Of a stretch of 64,000 nt of DNA, positions 23,454 to 31,940 are shown piece after piece (position 1 is the first letter of the stretch; every line of letters begins with the position of its first letter). Position numbers and translations under genes: made by a program. The DNA lies in NCBI RefSeq assembly GCF_009765365.1, contig NZ_VTOM01000003.1:124001-188000 (forward strand), read 5' to 3'. Under the pieces are notes generated by a model. The model saw nothing but the letters and a program-made list of their open reading frames with translations. It ran no database searches and had not been told where the DNA came from. The DNA is from Antarcticirhabdus aurantiaca. GTDB lineage: Bacteria > Pseudomonadota > Alphaproteobacteria > Rhizobiales > Rhizobiaceae.

Positions 23454-25820
23454 TTAGTTCTTCGTCGTTGCGTAGATGTCCTCGTTCACCTGCTGCTGGA
23501 CACGAACGCCTTGGATGAGGCGGGTGATCGACTCGATGCCGGACGAGGTGCGCACGACCCGCGGCGTGATGAGGACGAGGAGTTCCGTGCGCTGGGCGGT
23601 CGAGCGGTTCTGGCGGAACAGCTGACCGATGACCGGCACCTGCGAGGCGACCGGCGTGGCGTCCTCGCCCTTCTCGATCCGATCCGAGATCAGGCCGCCC
23701 AGAAGGATGGTCCGGCCCGACTGTCCCAGGATCTGGGATTCGATGTCGCGGGTCGAGATCACCGGCGTCAGGTCGCCGGCCGCGGCGCTGGACGACGGCG
23801 TCGAGACGGATTGGACGACGTTGAGCTTCACCGAATTGTTGGCGAAGATCCGCGGCGTGATCTCCAGGACGACGCCCGTGTCCAGGATCTCGACGTCCTG
23901 CGTGACCGTGATGTTGCCGAGGTTGTTCGAGCGCTGCGAGCGGGTGGCGAAGGGGATCTGGTCGCCGATCACGAGGCGGGCGGAAGCGCCGTCGACCACC
24001 GTCAGATAGGGCGAGGACACGACGCGCAGGTTCGTGACGGCGCGCAGCGCGCGCAGCACCGCGTCCACGGTGACGTTGCCGATGTCGGCGCCGACGCCGA
24101 TGATGCCGCCCTGCGTCGGCGACTGGTTTCCATCCGGGATTCCCGAGCCGACGACGATGCCGTTGCTCTGGAGGAAGAACTGCACGCCGCTTTCCAGGCG
24201 GTCGTTCAGCTGCACCTCGATCACCGTCGCTTCGATGATGACTTGGGCCTGCGGCACGTCGAGCGTGCGCACGGTGTCCTGGATCCGGTTGAAGACGTCG
24301 TAGGTCGAGTAGACGAGAAGCGAGTTCGTCCGCTCCTCCGCCACGATGCGCGTCTCGCCGGGGGACGGCGCGAGCGCGGTGGACGCGACGCTTGTCTCCT
24401 CGGCAGCTTCCGCCTGCACGCGGCCGCCCCGCGCGTTGGCCCCGCCCTCCGCGGGCAGGGTGTCGACCCGGACGTTCCCCGCGGCAGTGGGGCCCGCGAG
24501 CGCCAGTCCTGTGCCGTCCTCGTTGTCGTCGATCGCCGTGCTGCCGTTCGGGGCGCGAAGGCGCGCCGCCGCGCCGATGCGGCTGGCCGGCGCTTCCTCC
24601 CGCTCCGATCCGCCGATGCGCGAGCGGGTGCCCGTGCTGCGCGCCTCGGTGGGCCCGGAGGCGACGGACGAGCCGAAGATCTGCGAGAGCTGCGGCGCGA
24701 TCTCGACCGCGCGAATGTGGGTCAGGGGCACGACGCGCAGGCCGCTGACGTCCGTCACCGAACGGTCGAGCTGCCGGGCGAGCTGCTGAAGGCCCGCCAT
24801 CAGCGTCGGATCGGAGGTGCCGACGAGGATCGCCTGCTGGTTTTGGAGCGGGATCGCGGTGATGGGCTCGCCCTCCCCGCGCAGCGAGCTGCCGTAGAAC
24901 TCCGTCAGCTGGGCCGCGACCGCCTCCGGCGCGCTCCGCCGCAAGGGGATGATGGCGACCTGCTCGCTCCCCACCGCGGTTTCCGAGAGCGTGCGCACGA
25001 GGCGCTCGACCGACTCGATGTCGGACGGGCTCGCCTTGATCACCAGGGTGTTGGCAGCCGTGCTGGCCTGGACGCTGGTTCCCGCCGGCAGGAGCTGCGA
25101 CGCGAGCTGAGCGACCTCCGCAGCGTTGCCGTCGGACAGTTTGACGATGCGCGAGACCTCCTCGCCGGTCCGTCCGGCCGCGGCGTTCGTTTCCAGCGTC
25201 GTCAGGGTTTCCAGCGTTCCGATCTGGTAGACGCCGTTGATCAGCCGGATCACCAGCCCCTCGCGGGCCAGAAGGTCGCGGACGACCTGAAGGACGCGGC
25301 TCTTCGGGATCGGGGTCTCGGTGCGGAAGTTGACGCTCTGCGGAAGTTGCTCGGGCGCGACATAGGTCACGCCGAGCGCGCCGCCGAGAAGCTGCTGAAG
25401 GATGTAGGCGAGGGTCGCGTCGCGGAAGTCGATCGTCACCAGCTCGTTCGGGTCGAAGCTGGGCGCGACGACGTTGCCGAGATCGCGCAGGTCGGCCTCG
25501 ATGGCGCTCCGCTCGCCGGCGTAGTTGACGCGCGTCGAACCGACGAAGCCGGCATAGGGCGCGATCGTCCGCGAAACGGCGCGCGCGTTGAAGGCCGCCG
25601 CGTTGATGATCGGCCCGACACGCTGAGGCTCGCCGTTCTGGAGGCGCGGCTGCACCGTTCCCGTGGTGAAGAGATCGGGATCGTCGATGCCCGAGCTGGC
25701 GCAGCCGGAGAGCGCCACCGACAAGGCCAGGAGGCTGATCGCGGGCCGGGCGATCCACCGCCGTGCGCGCCCGCCGCGACGCGACGAAGGTCCTGCCGGA
25801 AGGGACAGCGTCATGGTCAT
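23454..25820 (-). CDS. sctC: GspD-like secretin lipoprotein in the SctC role
   Basis: Encodes 788 residues. The signal peptide ends in LSVALSGC, a lipobox with Cys40 as lipid site. N-domains follow: LVTIDFRDATLAYILQQLLG, then two modules around EVAQLASQLLPAGTSVQAS and AAQLTEFYGSS. The secretin core ends with SQVPVIGQLFRQNRSTAQR and ELLVLITPRVVR, the wording of GspD rather than of SctC. It should form the outer-membrane channel. No T2SS genes are nearby and it faces sctD, so use by the T3SS is the simplest reading. The lipobox may remove the need for a separate pilotin. A longer start (25919) would hide the signal peptide. Confidence 0.85.
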   Translation of the reverse strand: MTMTLSLPAGPSSRRGGRARRWIARPAISLLALSVALSGCASSGIDDPDLFTTGTVQPRLQNGEPQRVGPIINAAAFNARAVSRTIAPYAGFVGSTRVNYAGERSAIEADLRDLGNVVAPSFDPNELVTIDFRDATLAYILQQLLGGALGVTYVAPEQLPQSVNFRTETPIPKSRVLQVVRDLLAREGLVIRLINGVYQIGTLETLTTLETNAAAGRTGEEVSRIVKLSDGNAAEVAQLASQLLPAGTSVQASTAANTLVIKASPSDIESVERLVRTLSETAVGSEQVAIIPLRRSAPEAVAAQLTEFYGSSLRGEGEPITAIPLQNQQAILVGTSDPTLMAGLQQLARQLDRSVTDVSGLRVVPLTHIRAVEIAPQLSQIFGSSVASGPTEARSTGTRSRIGGSEREEAPASRIGAAARLRAPNGSTAIDDNEDGTGLALAGPTAAGNVRVDTLPAEGGANARGGRVQAEAAEETSVASTALAPSPGETRIVAEERTNSLLVYSTYDVFNRIQDTVRTLDVPQAQVIIEATVIEVQLNDRLESGVQFFLQSNGIVVGSGIPDGNQSPTQGGIIGVGADIGNVTVDAVLRALRAVTNLRVVSSPYLTVVDGASARLVIGDQIPFATRSQRSNNLGNITVTQDVEILDTGVVLEITPRIFANNSVKLNVVQSVSTPSSSAAAGDLTPVISTRDIESQILGQSGRTILLGGLISDRIEKGEDATPVASQVPVIGQLFRQNRSTAQRTELLVLITPRVVRTSSGIESITRLIQGVRVQQQVNEDIYATTKN

Positions 25821-25890
25821 CGTGCCCCGGACCGAGGAAGCGGCGGCTCGAAGCCGATCAGCCGACGTGCGGACCGTGCCGGAAGCGCAT

Positions 25891-25905
25891 GCGCGTTCAT
25901 CACAG
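25891..25905 (-). promoter_or_regulatory. Recurrent T3SS promoter motif upstream of sctC
   Basis: On the minus strand CTGTGATGAACGCGC lies 70 bp before the sctC start. It keeps TGTGA and GAACG of the sctE and sctW sites but the right half is weaker. Confidence 0.4.
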
Positions 25906-26039
25906 ACCACCCTCCTCAAGTGCCTTGGCGGCGAAACGAGCTTCGAACCGCGAAGCGGCCCGATCGCGAGCGCGCCGATGCATGGACGGCCCCGGCACCG
26001 CGACCCCGCGCCAGATCCTTGAGGGACTATTCAACCTTT

Positions 26040-26056
26040 GAGCTTGATCGAAGCTC
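26040..26056. repeat. Perfect inverted repeat in the sctC/chaperone spacer
   Basis: GAGCTT and AAGCTC are separated by five bases, midway in the 386-base divergent spacer between sctC and the chaperone gene. It may be an operator or a small hairpin. Outside this repeat and the two motif sites I see nothing else in the spacer (25821-26206). Confidence 0.35.
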
Positions 26057-26112
26057 GCGCCGTGCGTCGGCGTTCGACGAACGCTGCGGCAGCGGGCATG
26101 AATCGATGCCTC

Positions 26113-26129
26113 CTGTGACGAACGACACC
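26113..26129 (+). promoter_or_regulatory. Recurrent T3SS promoter motif upstream of the chaperone-effector pair
   Basis: CTGTGACGAACGACACC lies 77 bp before the ATG at 26207. The first 12 bases equal the sctW site. It probably drives the chaperone gene and the effector candidate behind it. Confidence 0.5.
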
Positions 26130-26206
26130 GCCATGCGGGACGGTTGCCCCTAGGAACGAGGTCGGACACGGTGCGCCGGACCGGCCTTCTCTTGGGAACC
26201 TGACGA

Positions 26207-26662
26207 ATGAACACCTTCGCGAATCTGATCTCGGCTCTCGCTCGGTCGCTCGAGCTGAACCTGTCCGAGGCCGCCGAAAGCCCGGTGGAGATCGTTGTCG
26301 ACGATCTGACGATCACCGTGTCGCGCGAGGTCGTCGCCGACATCGAGGACATCGTCCTCTTCTCGGTGATCGGCACGGTAGAGCCGCGCGGCGAACTCGA
26401 AGCCTATCGCCTTCTTCTAGAAGCGAACGTCCTTTGGTCGGCCACCGCCTTTGCGACGCTCGGCGTCAATTCGGCGACGCGCGAGGTCGTCATCTGCTTC
26501 CGCTGCAAGGCAAGCGAGACCGACGAGGCGAGCTTCCCGAACCTCGTGACGAGCTTCGCCGAGATCGCCGGCATCTGGCGACACATCCTGTCCGAGCAGA
26601 ACGCCGGCCGTCCGGTCGATACCGGCGAGCTGACCAGCGACTTCGCCATCATCCGCGCCTGA
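26207..26662 (+). CDS. CesT-family T3SS chaperone of the downstream effector candidate
   Basis: Encodes 151 residues with the class I chaperone pattern: ANLISALARSLELNLSEAAE, strand VEIVVDDLTITVSRE, then DIVLFSVIGTVE, the typical RLLLEANVLWSATAFATLGV, strand REVVICFRCKA, and helix FPNLVTSFAEIAGIWRHIL. It starts an operon with the large protein at 26685, 22 bp downstream, the usual arrangement of a dedicated chaperone and its effector. The recurrent motif lies upstream. Confidence 0.8.
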   Translation: MNTFANLISALARSLELNLSEAAESPVEIVVDDLTITVSREVVADIEDIVLFSVIGTVEPRGELEAYRLLLEANVLWSATAFATLGVNSATREVVICFRCKASETDEASFPNLVTSFAEIAGIWRHILSEQNAGRPVDTGELTSDFAIIRA

Positions 26663-26684
26663 CCGCCTCCAGGAGATCCGTTCG

Positions 26685-28523
26685 ATGAGCAACATCAGCA
26701 ACAACCCGCTGCGCCAGGCAGGCTTCCACGACATCGGCCAGCTCACCCAGGCGCGCCAGGCGCCGCAGAGCGGCGCAACCTCTACGCCAATCGCCCGGGG
26801 CCACGCTCCGGCGAACTCGACCTTCCAGGGCACGATTTCGATCAGGAATGCCCCGGCGGTCAACGGCGCCGGCGCCACCCAAGCCGCCAGCCAAGGCCGT
26901 CTGGCGGCCATGACGTCCACCATCGGCACGTCCCTGGCTTCGGCCGCATCGTCCCTGTCGCACGCGGCATCCGCCTTCGGAACATCCGTATCCAACGCGG
27001 CCTCGGCGCTCGGCACGTCCCTGTCCAACGCCGCCTCCTCCGCCCAGGCGGGTATCCGGTCGGCGGCTTCGGCGGTCGCGACGGCGATCGACAAGAAGCT
27101 GTTCGAGCCGGGCCGCATAGCCGAGCAAAAGTTCGCGGCCATCAGCGCCGAGCGCGACTTGCTACGCGACAAGCTCGGAGCCCCGAATCCGAACAGCATC
27201 CTCAACAAGGAGATCACGACCGCCGAGGGCAAGCACACGGTCGAGACCTTCATGAAGACCTACGTCGCGTCCCTGCACGGCAAGAGCAACGTCACGGCGC
27301 AGGAGGTCATGACCTTCGTGCGCATGGGCGAGCAGATCGTGACCGAGCTCTACAAGGGCTCGGACCAGGACTTCAGGCTGCCGCTGACCACCACCATCGA
27401 CGGCAGGCAGGTCACCATCCCCTCGAACCTCGATACGACGCGCGCCGTCTCCTGGTATCTCCAGGCCAAGTGCATGTCCGACAACGCCTCGCCCGACCGC
27501 GACAACGTCCAGATCCATTCCGGCTCGATGACGGTGGGCGATCCCGGCAACCGCCTCTACAAGTATCTCAGCTCCGCCCCGAACTGCTACGGCCGCTGTT
27601 CCAGCCACCACGAGCGCCGCAGCGCCATGGACGGCGACCGTCCCGCGACGGCTACCAAGGGCTTCACCGCTCCACTCCTGCACGGCTTGGCGAAGCAGCC
27701 CATGCAGAACGGGATCGAGGATTTCACCAACAAGTTCCCATCCAATGGTGGCACCCTCCTCTTCGACAAGCTGAAGGACGGTGTGAAGGGCGGCGAGCTG
27801 TTCATGAAGTGGGAAGAGGTCGGAATGCCCGACGCGGTCGGCTCCGGCCGGGTCGCCAAGCACGGCGACACGCGCGAGGAGAAGGCGACCTTCACCATGG
27901 CCGCCGGCCGGTGCAAGGGCCACATGTTCAACTTTCTCAACCGCCATTCCGAGAAGGCGGGCGTGGCGCGCGGCGAACAGGGAGCCAAGCTCGCCGCCGC
28001 GCAAACCAAGCTGATGAAGGATTTCCAGACCCTGGTGAAGAAGTCCGATCTCAGCGCCGAGGACAAGGCGGCCTACGGTCCCGACAAGAAGGACCACGAC
28101 GTGCAAAGCATGTACGAGGGCTTGGCGAAGATGATGCAGACGGCGGCTGACAAAGGCCACTCGATCGCTTCCTATCAGAAGATGATCGGCCGCGTCGACG
28201 ACCTCGATGCCAAGGTGGGCGACGGCGGCGGCGACCTGCACATCGGCAGGCAGGCCACGCTGATCAACGACTTCAGGTCGATGGTGAAGGGTTCGGACCT
28301 CAGCTCCGCCGACAAGAAGGCCTACGGCCTCGACAAGGACAAGCAGGACATCCAGAACATGTACGAAGGCTTGGCCAAGCTGATCCAGAGCGCGGCCGAC
28401 AAGGGTCAGCCGATCACCCAGTACCAGGCCATGATCGCGGAAATCGCCGACCTCGATGCCAAGATCGGCAATGACATGGGCATCCTGCGCAGCGGTGCCG
28501 AAGCGCACACCCGCCTGCCCTGA
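26685..28523 (+). CDS. Candidate T3SS effector with tandem C-terminal repeats
   Basis: Encodes 612 residues. The N-terminus (MSNISNNPLRQAGFHDIGQL) is Ser/Asn-rich and lacks a Sec signal, as in T3SS substrates. Residues 70-130 are a Ser/Ala/Gly-rich stretch with repeats of about 10-11 residues (SNAASALGTSLSNAASS). A presumed catalytic or binding domain spans about 140-430, with several His and Cys (NCYGRCSSHHERRS, KWEEVGMPDAVGSGRV). Two tandem repeats of about 75 residues follow (437-512 and 522-595), sharing SADK-x-AYG and QxMYEGLAKxxQxAADKG. I do not recognise the family. A CesT chaperone gene lies directly upstream, which supports export and injection. Confidence 0.6.
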   Translation: MSNISNNPLRQAGFHDIGQLTQARQAPQSGATSTPIARGHAPANSTFQGTISIRNAPAVNGAGATQAASQGRLAAMTSTIGTSLASAASSLSHAASAFGTSVSNAASALGTSLSNAASSAQAGIRSAASAVATAIDKKLFEPGRIAEQKFAAISAERDLLRDKLGAPNPNSILNKEITTAEGKHTVETFMKTYVASLHGKSNVTAQEVMTFVRMGEQIVTELYKGSDQDFRLPLTTTIDGRQVTIPSNLDTTRAVSWYLQAKCMSDNASPDRDNVQIHSGSMTVGDPGNRLYKYLSSAPNCYGRCSSHHERRSAMDGDRPATATKGFTAPLLHGLAKQPMQNGIEDFTNKFPSNGGTLLFDKLKDGVKGGELFMKWEEVGMPDAVGSGRVAKHGDTREEKATFTMAAGRCKGHMFNFLNRHSEKAGVARGEQGAKLAAAQTKLMKDFQTLVKKSDLSAEDKAAYGPDKKDHDVQSMYEGLAKMMQTAADKGHSIASYQKMIGRVDDLDAKVGDGGGDLHIGRQATLINDFRSMVKGSDLSSADKKAYGLDKDKQDIQNMYEGLAKLIQSAADKGQPITQYQAMIAEIADLDAKIGNDMGILRSGAEAHTRLP

Positions 28524-28535
28524 ACGCAGCAGCCT

Positions 28536-28566
28536 CCACCCGTGCCGGTTTCGCCAGCGCGGGTGG
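28536..28566 (+). terminator. Hairpin after the effector gene
   Basis: CCACCCG and CGGGTGG pair across a 17-base loop, 13 bp after the stop codon. There is no T run behind it, so it is a weak terminator or just an mRNA 3' hairpin. Confidence 0.4.
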
Positions 28567-28860
28567 CGCTTGTCGGACGGCGGCGGGATCCACCCGCCGA
28601 TCATCGCTCGAGCGGAGTTCCGGAGGGTAGGTTGGATCACCGACCGCAAAGCAAGGGCCGTGAACGACGGTGGATGCCCGCGCGACGAGAAACCGGCGCC
28701 TCACTGCACCGGCCGAGCCGCGCAGACGAACGCTTCGATGCAAAGCGGCCATCGAAATGCGGACACTCCCCCGCAGCCCCGGATTCAAGATGAGCAGGAG
28801 ACGACGATCCAAATCCTTCTCGCCGCACCCCAGATGATCCCGCGCTTGATTAGCCGCTGA

Positions 28861-28878
28861 ATTGATTCCTCGATCAAT
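28861..28878. repeat. Perfect inverted repeat ATTGAT-N6-ATCAAT
   Basis: The half-sites ATTGAT and ATCAAT flank six bases (TCCTCG). The halves resemble Fnr-type half-sites but the spacing is two bases longer than the TTGAT-N4-ATCAA Fnr box. It lies 256 bp before the hydrolase gene at 29134 and may be an operator. Confidence 0.4.
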
Positions 28879-29133
28879 CGTTGTCAGACGGTTTGCTTAC
28901 GGTCTCCGACTATCTTACCATCCGATGATCGGTCGGAGAGACGATCGACGGTGATGGCGCTGCCGTTCCATCCGACCGGCACCAATTTATTGAGTTTATC
29001 CCTCATCGTCCCGCCCGCGGACGCGCGTAAGTCTCGCGGTCGACAGTAACGACTCGACGCATTGCGCCGAGAGGCTCCGCCGAATGTTCGGTTCATCGGA
29101 CCGAAATCCTCGCAGGAACGAGAGGCTTCGGCG

Positions 29134-30528
29134 ATGTCGTCCACGACTTCCAAGTTCGTTGCTCTTGCTTTGGGGGTCGCGATGGCAGCCGGCACCGGAT
29201 CGAAGGCCCTGAGCCAGGCGCCGGTCCTGTCCGCCGCCGAGTCGGACCCTCGGGTGATGGGCTGGATGCAGGGTTTTCCGCCGCCGCCCGACAAGATCAT
29301 CATGCAGCCGGAGTCGGACTACTTCAGCTTCCCGCGCCTGCGATGGTCGGTCTGCCATATCCGGCAGCTCCTGCCGACCGTGGAGATCAGCCGCGGCATC
29401 GGAGCGCCGGTTCCGCTCGACTACGTGGACGTGCTCGCCTTCGCAAACCAGCGGGCGGCGATCGACGCGCTGACGTTCAAGCCGATCGGCGCCGACAAGG
29501 AGATGACCTGGCGGGAATCGCTCGACGCCAACTACACGGACGGCATCCTCATCCTGCACGAGGACCGCGTCGTCTACGAGCGGTACTTCGGCTGCCTGGA
29601 CGATGCCGGCAAGCACGCGGCGATGTCGATGACGAAGTCCCTGACGGGGCTCCTGGCCCAGATCCTGGTCGCGGAAGGGCGGCTCGACGAGAACGCGCTC
29701 GTCTCCAGCATCATCCCCGAGATCAGCAGGAGCGCCTTCGCCACGGCGACCGTCCGCCAGGTGATGGACATGACCACGGGGCTGCGCTTCTCCGAGAACT
29801 ACTCCGACCCCAAGGCCGACATCTGGACCTATTCCGCGGCCGCCAGCCCGCTGCCCAAGCCCGCCGACTACAAGGGGCCGAACGGCTACTGGGCGTACCT
29901 GGAGCAGGTCCAGCCCGAGGGTCGGAACGGCGACGCCTTCCACTACAGGACCGTCAACGCCGACATGCTCGGTTGGATCGTGTCGCGCATCGCCGACAAG
30001 AGCGTCGCCGAACTCGCCTCGGAGCGCTTGTGGCGGCCCATGGGCGCCGAGCAGGACGCCTACATGACGGTGGATGCGAAAGGCGTCCCCTTCGCGGGCG
30101 GCGGCCTCAGCGCCGGCCTGCGCGATCTCGGCCGCCTCGGCCTCCTCATGCTGAACGAGGGAGTGATCGACAACAAGCGCCTCTTCCCGGCCGCGGCCGT
30201 CCAGCGGATTCGCGCGGGCGGCGATCCCGCGAAGTTCGGGACGAACTATCCGGCGCTGATCGGCGGCAGCTACGCCAGCATGTGGTGGATCTTTCCCGGC
30301 CGCGACGGCGTCTTCGCGGCCCGCGGCGTCCACGGCCAGACGATCTACGTCGATCCGGCCGCCCGCATGGTGATCGTGCGCTTCGCCTCCTATCCGCAGG
30401 CGGAGAACAACCTGATCGACCCGACGACGATCCCCGCCTTCCAGGCCGTCGCGGATTACCTCAAGGCGAAGCCGCAGGCGTCGGACGTCGAGCCGCCCGC
30501 GGCCGTTCCCAAGCCTTCGAACCGTTAG
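29134..30528 (+). CDS. Serine hydrolase of the beta-lactamase/NylB (6-aminohexanoate hydrolase) type
   Basis: Encodes 464 residues with an N-terminal signal-like segment (SKFVALALGVAMAAGTGSKA). The class C beta-lactamase fold motifs are present: S-M-T-K in HAAMSMTKSLTGLLA, the Tyr in DAFHYRTVNADMLGW, and GVHGQ near the end as the third motif. Such enzymes cleave amide or ester bonds (NylB, esterases, DD-peptidases). It probably acts in the periplasm. The gene lies 69 bp upstream of the ABC permease genes, so the natural substrate may be the precursor of what that transporter imports. The start at 29134 gives the signal peptide; an in-frame start at 29062 is less likely. Confidence 0.8.
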   Translation: MSSTTSKFVALALGVAMAAGTGSKALSQAPVLSAAESDPRVMGWMQGFPPPPDKIIMQPESDYFSFPRLRWSVCHIRQLLPTVEISRGIGAPVPLDYVDVLAFANQRAAIDALTFKPIGADKEMTWRESLDANYTDGILILHEDRVVYERYFGCLDDAGKHAAMSMTKSLTGLLAQILVAEGRLDENALVSSIIPEISRSAFATATVRQVMDMTTGLRFSENYSDPKADIWTYSAAASPLPKPADYKGPNGYWAYLEQVQPEGRNGDAFHYRTVNADMLGWIVSRIADKSVAELASERLWRPMGAEQDAYMTVDAKGVPFAGGGLSAGLRDLGRLGLLMLNEGVIDNKRLFPAAAVQRIRAGGDPAKFGTNYPALIGGSYASMWWIFPGRDGVFAARGVHGQTIYVDPAARMVIVRFASYPQAENNLIDPTTIPAFQAVADYLKAKPQASDVEPPAAVPKPSNR

Positions 30529-30566
30529 CTCCCGACGCTTGACAAGGATGCGTCCGCGACTCCATC

Positions 30567-30582
30567 GTGAAAGCGGTTTCAC
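30567..30582 (+). promoter_or_regulatory. LacI-family operator in front of the ABC transporter operon
   Basis: GTGAAAGCGGTTTCAC is a near-perfect palindrome centred on CG, the hallmark of LacI-family operators (TGAAA-x-CG-x-TTTCA). It ends 15 bases before the permease start. The LacI-type regulator at 34458 is the obvious ligand. Confidence 0.65.
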
Positions 30583-30597
30583 TGGGGTGGCGGGGAC

Positions 30598-31269
30598 GTG
30601 CAACTGGACCTTTCCGTGCTGGCGCCGCATGCCGGATTCCTCTGGCGGGGAGCGATCCTCACCGCCGAGGTCTGCGGCCTGGCCATTCTCGGAAGCGTCG
30701 TCCTCGGCGCCCTGGTCGCCATCGCCCGGACCGCGTCCAGCCGCTGGCTGCGTGGGCTCGCCGCGGTCTATGTCGACCTCTTCCGGAACGTGCCGTTCCT
30801 GGTGCAGCTGTTCTTCTTCTATTACGGCCTGCCCGAGCTCGGCATCTACATCGACGCCTTCACGACGGGCGTCCTCGCCCTCTCGATCGCGGGCGGCGCC
30901 TACGCTTCCGACGCGATCCGCTCCGGCATTCTCGCGATCGATCCCGGGATCATCGAGGCCGCCGAGGTCAGCGGGCTGTCGCGCCGGGTGATCTTCACCC
31001 GCATCGTTCTGCCGATCGCGCTGCGCACCTCGATCCGGCCGCTCGGCTCGGTGCTGATCAACATGATCCTCACCTCCTCGATCCTGTCGGCGATCACGTT
31101 GAACGAGCTGACGGGCTCGGGGCGCATCGTCGCCTCCGACACCTTCCGGCCCTTCGAGGTCTACGCGGTGCTGCTCGTCGCCTACGCCGCCCTCACCTGG
31201 ACGGTGTCGCTCGCCGTCAACCTCCTGCACCGGCGGATGAACCGCGGCATCACGCAGGCCGTCGCGTGA
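30598..31269 (+). CDS. Polar amino-acid ABC transporter permease (HisM/GlnP type), first subunit
   Basis: Encodes 223 residues from a GTG start with GGGG just upstream. About five membrane segments carry the family features: DLFRNVPFLVQLFFFYYGLP and the ATPase-contact loop AAEVSGLSRRVIFTRIVLPI (EAA motif). It pairs with the next permease to form the membrane channel of a polar amino-acid-type importer. The stop overlaps the next start by one base (TGATG). The LacI-type operator lies right before it. Confidence 0.9.
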   Translation: MQLDLSVLAPHAGFLWRGAILTAEVCGLAILGSVVLGALVAIARTASSRWLRGLAAVYVDLFRNVPFLVQLFFFYYGLPELGIYIDAFTTGVLALSIAGGAYASDAIRSGILAIDPGIIEAAEVSGLSRRVIFTRIVLPIALRTSIRPLGSVLINMILTSSILSAITLNELTGSGRIVASDTFRPFEVYAVLLVAYAALTWTVSLAVNLLHRRMNRGITQAVA

Positions 31270-31940
31270 TGCGCTACACCGAGTTCACTCCTTACGACAT
31301 CGTTCTCCTGGCGCAGGGTCTCGGCGTCAGCCTCGCCCTCTTCCTCGCGACGTCGGCGATCGGCCTCGTTCTCGGCACGCTTTGGGCCGTGACGCGCTTC
31401 TACAGGGTGCCGGTCCTGTCGCAGGCCCTGGCGTTCCTCGCCGAGCTTCTGAAGAACTCGCCGGTCCTGGTGCAGCTCTTTCTCGTCTTCTTCGGCTTTC
31501 CCGCCTTCTTCCGGGTCAACGTCACGCCGGTCGAGGCGGCGCTGATCACGCTGTCCGCCAACACCGCGGCCTTCGTCTACGTCATCGCCGTGTCCGGCAT
31601 CGAATCGGTCGGGCGCGACCAGATCGAGGCGGCGCGGGTCTTCGGCCTCACGCGCTGGCAGGTGCTGCGCCGGGTGATCGCGCCGCAGGCGGCGGCCTTC
31701 GCGACCGGCCCGCTCGTCGCGCTCCTCGTCAACCAGCTGCAGGTCACCTCGCTGATCTCGGTGATCGGCGTCGCCGACCTGACGAAGATCGGCAATATCC
31801 TGAATCTTCGGACCCTGAAGCCTTTCGTCGTCTGGACGGTCGTCGGGCTCCTCTACTATCTCGCGGCGAAGCTCGTCGCCCTAATCGGCGCGCGCATCGA
31901 GACGCGGCTGCGCGCCCACAGCGCTTGGCGGGGGCTCTAG
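31269..31940 (+). CDS. Polar amino-acid ABC transporter permease, second subunit
   Basis: Encodes 223 residues with about five membrane segments. Family marks are LLKNSPVLVQLFLVFFGFPA and the EAA loop QIEAARVFGLTRWQVLRRVI. It forms a heterodimer with the permease encoded just upstream, the two genes overlapping by one base. The ATPase gene starts directly after its stop codon. The substrate class (polar amino acid or a small amide) follows from family and neighbours, not from a specific residue. Confidence 0.9.
   Translation: MRYTEFTPYDIVLLAQGLGVSLALFLATSAIGLVLGTLWAVTRFYRVPVLSQALAFLAELLKNSPVLVQLFLVFFGFPAFFRVNVTPVEAALITLSANTAAFVYVIAVSGIESVGRDQIEAARVFGLTRWQVLRRVIAPQAAAFATGPLVALLVNQLQVTSLISVIGVADLTKIGNILNLRTLKPFVVWTVVGLLYYLAAKLVALIGARIETRLRAHSAWRGL

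Larger units (their letters stand above)
28524..29133 (+). other. Gene-free boundary region at the right end of the T3SS locus
   Basis: About 610 bases without a convincing gene. Open frames here have no ribosome site or coding pattern. The part from 28840 to 29060 is visibly richer in A and T than its surroundings. It holds an inverted repeat at 28861 and a hairpin (GTCTCCGAC at 28902 with GTCGGAGAGAC at 28932). I see no tRNA, integrase or direct repeat that would mark an island end. Confidence 0.5.

Noticed and set aside
23454-25820. A separate type II secretion locus
   Set aside because: No other T2SS gene is present and the gene faces sctD with shared promoter motif upstream.
28456-28860. 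Small open frames in the spacer after the effector gene
   Set aside because: No ribosome sites, no hydrophobic or family pattern, overlapping frames on both strands.
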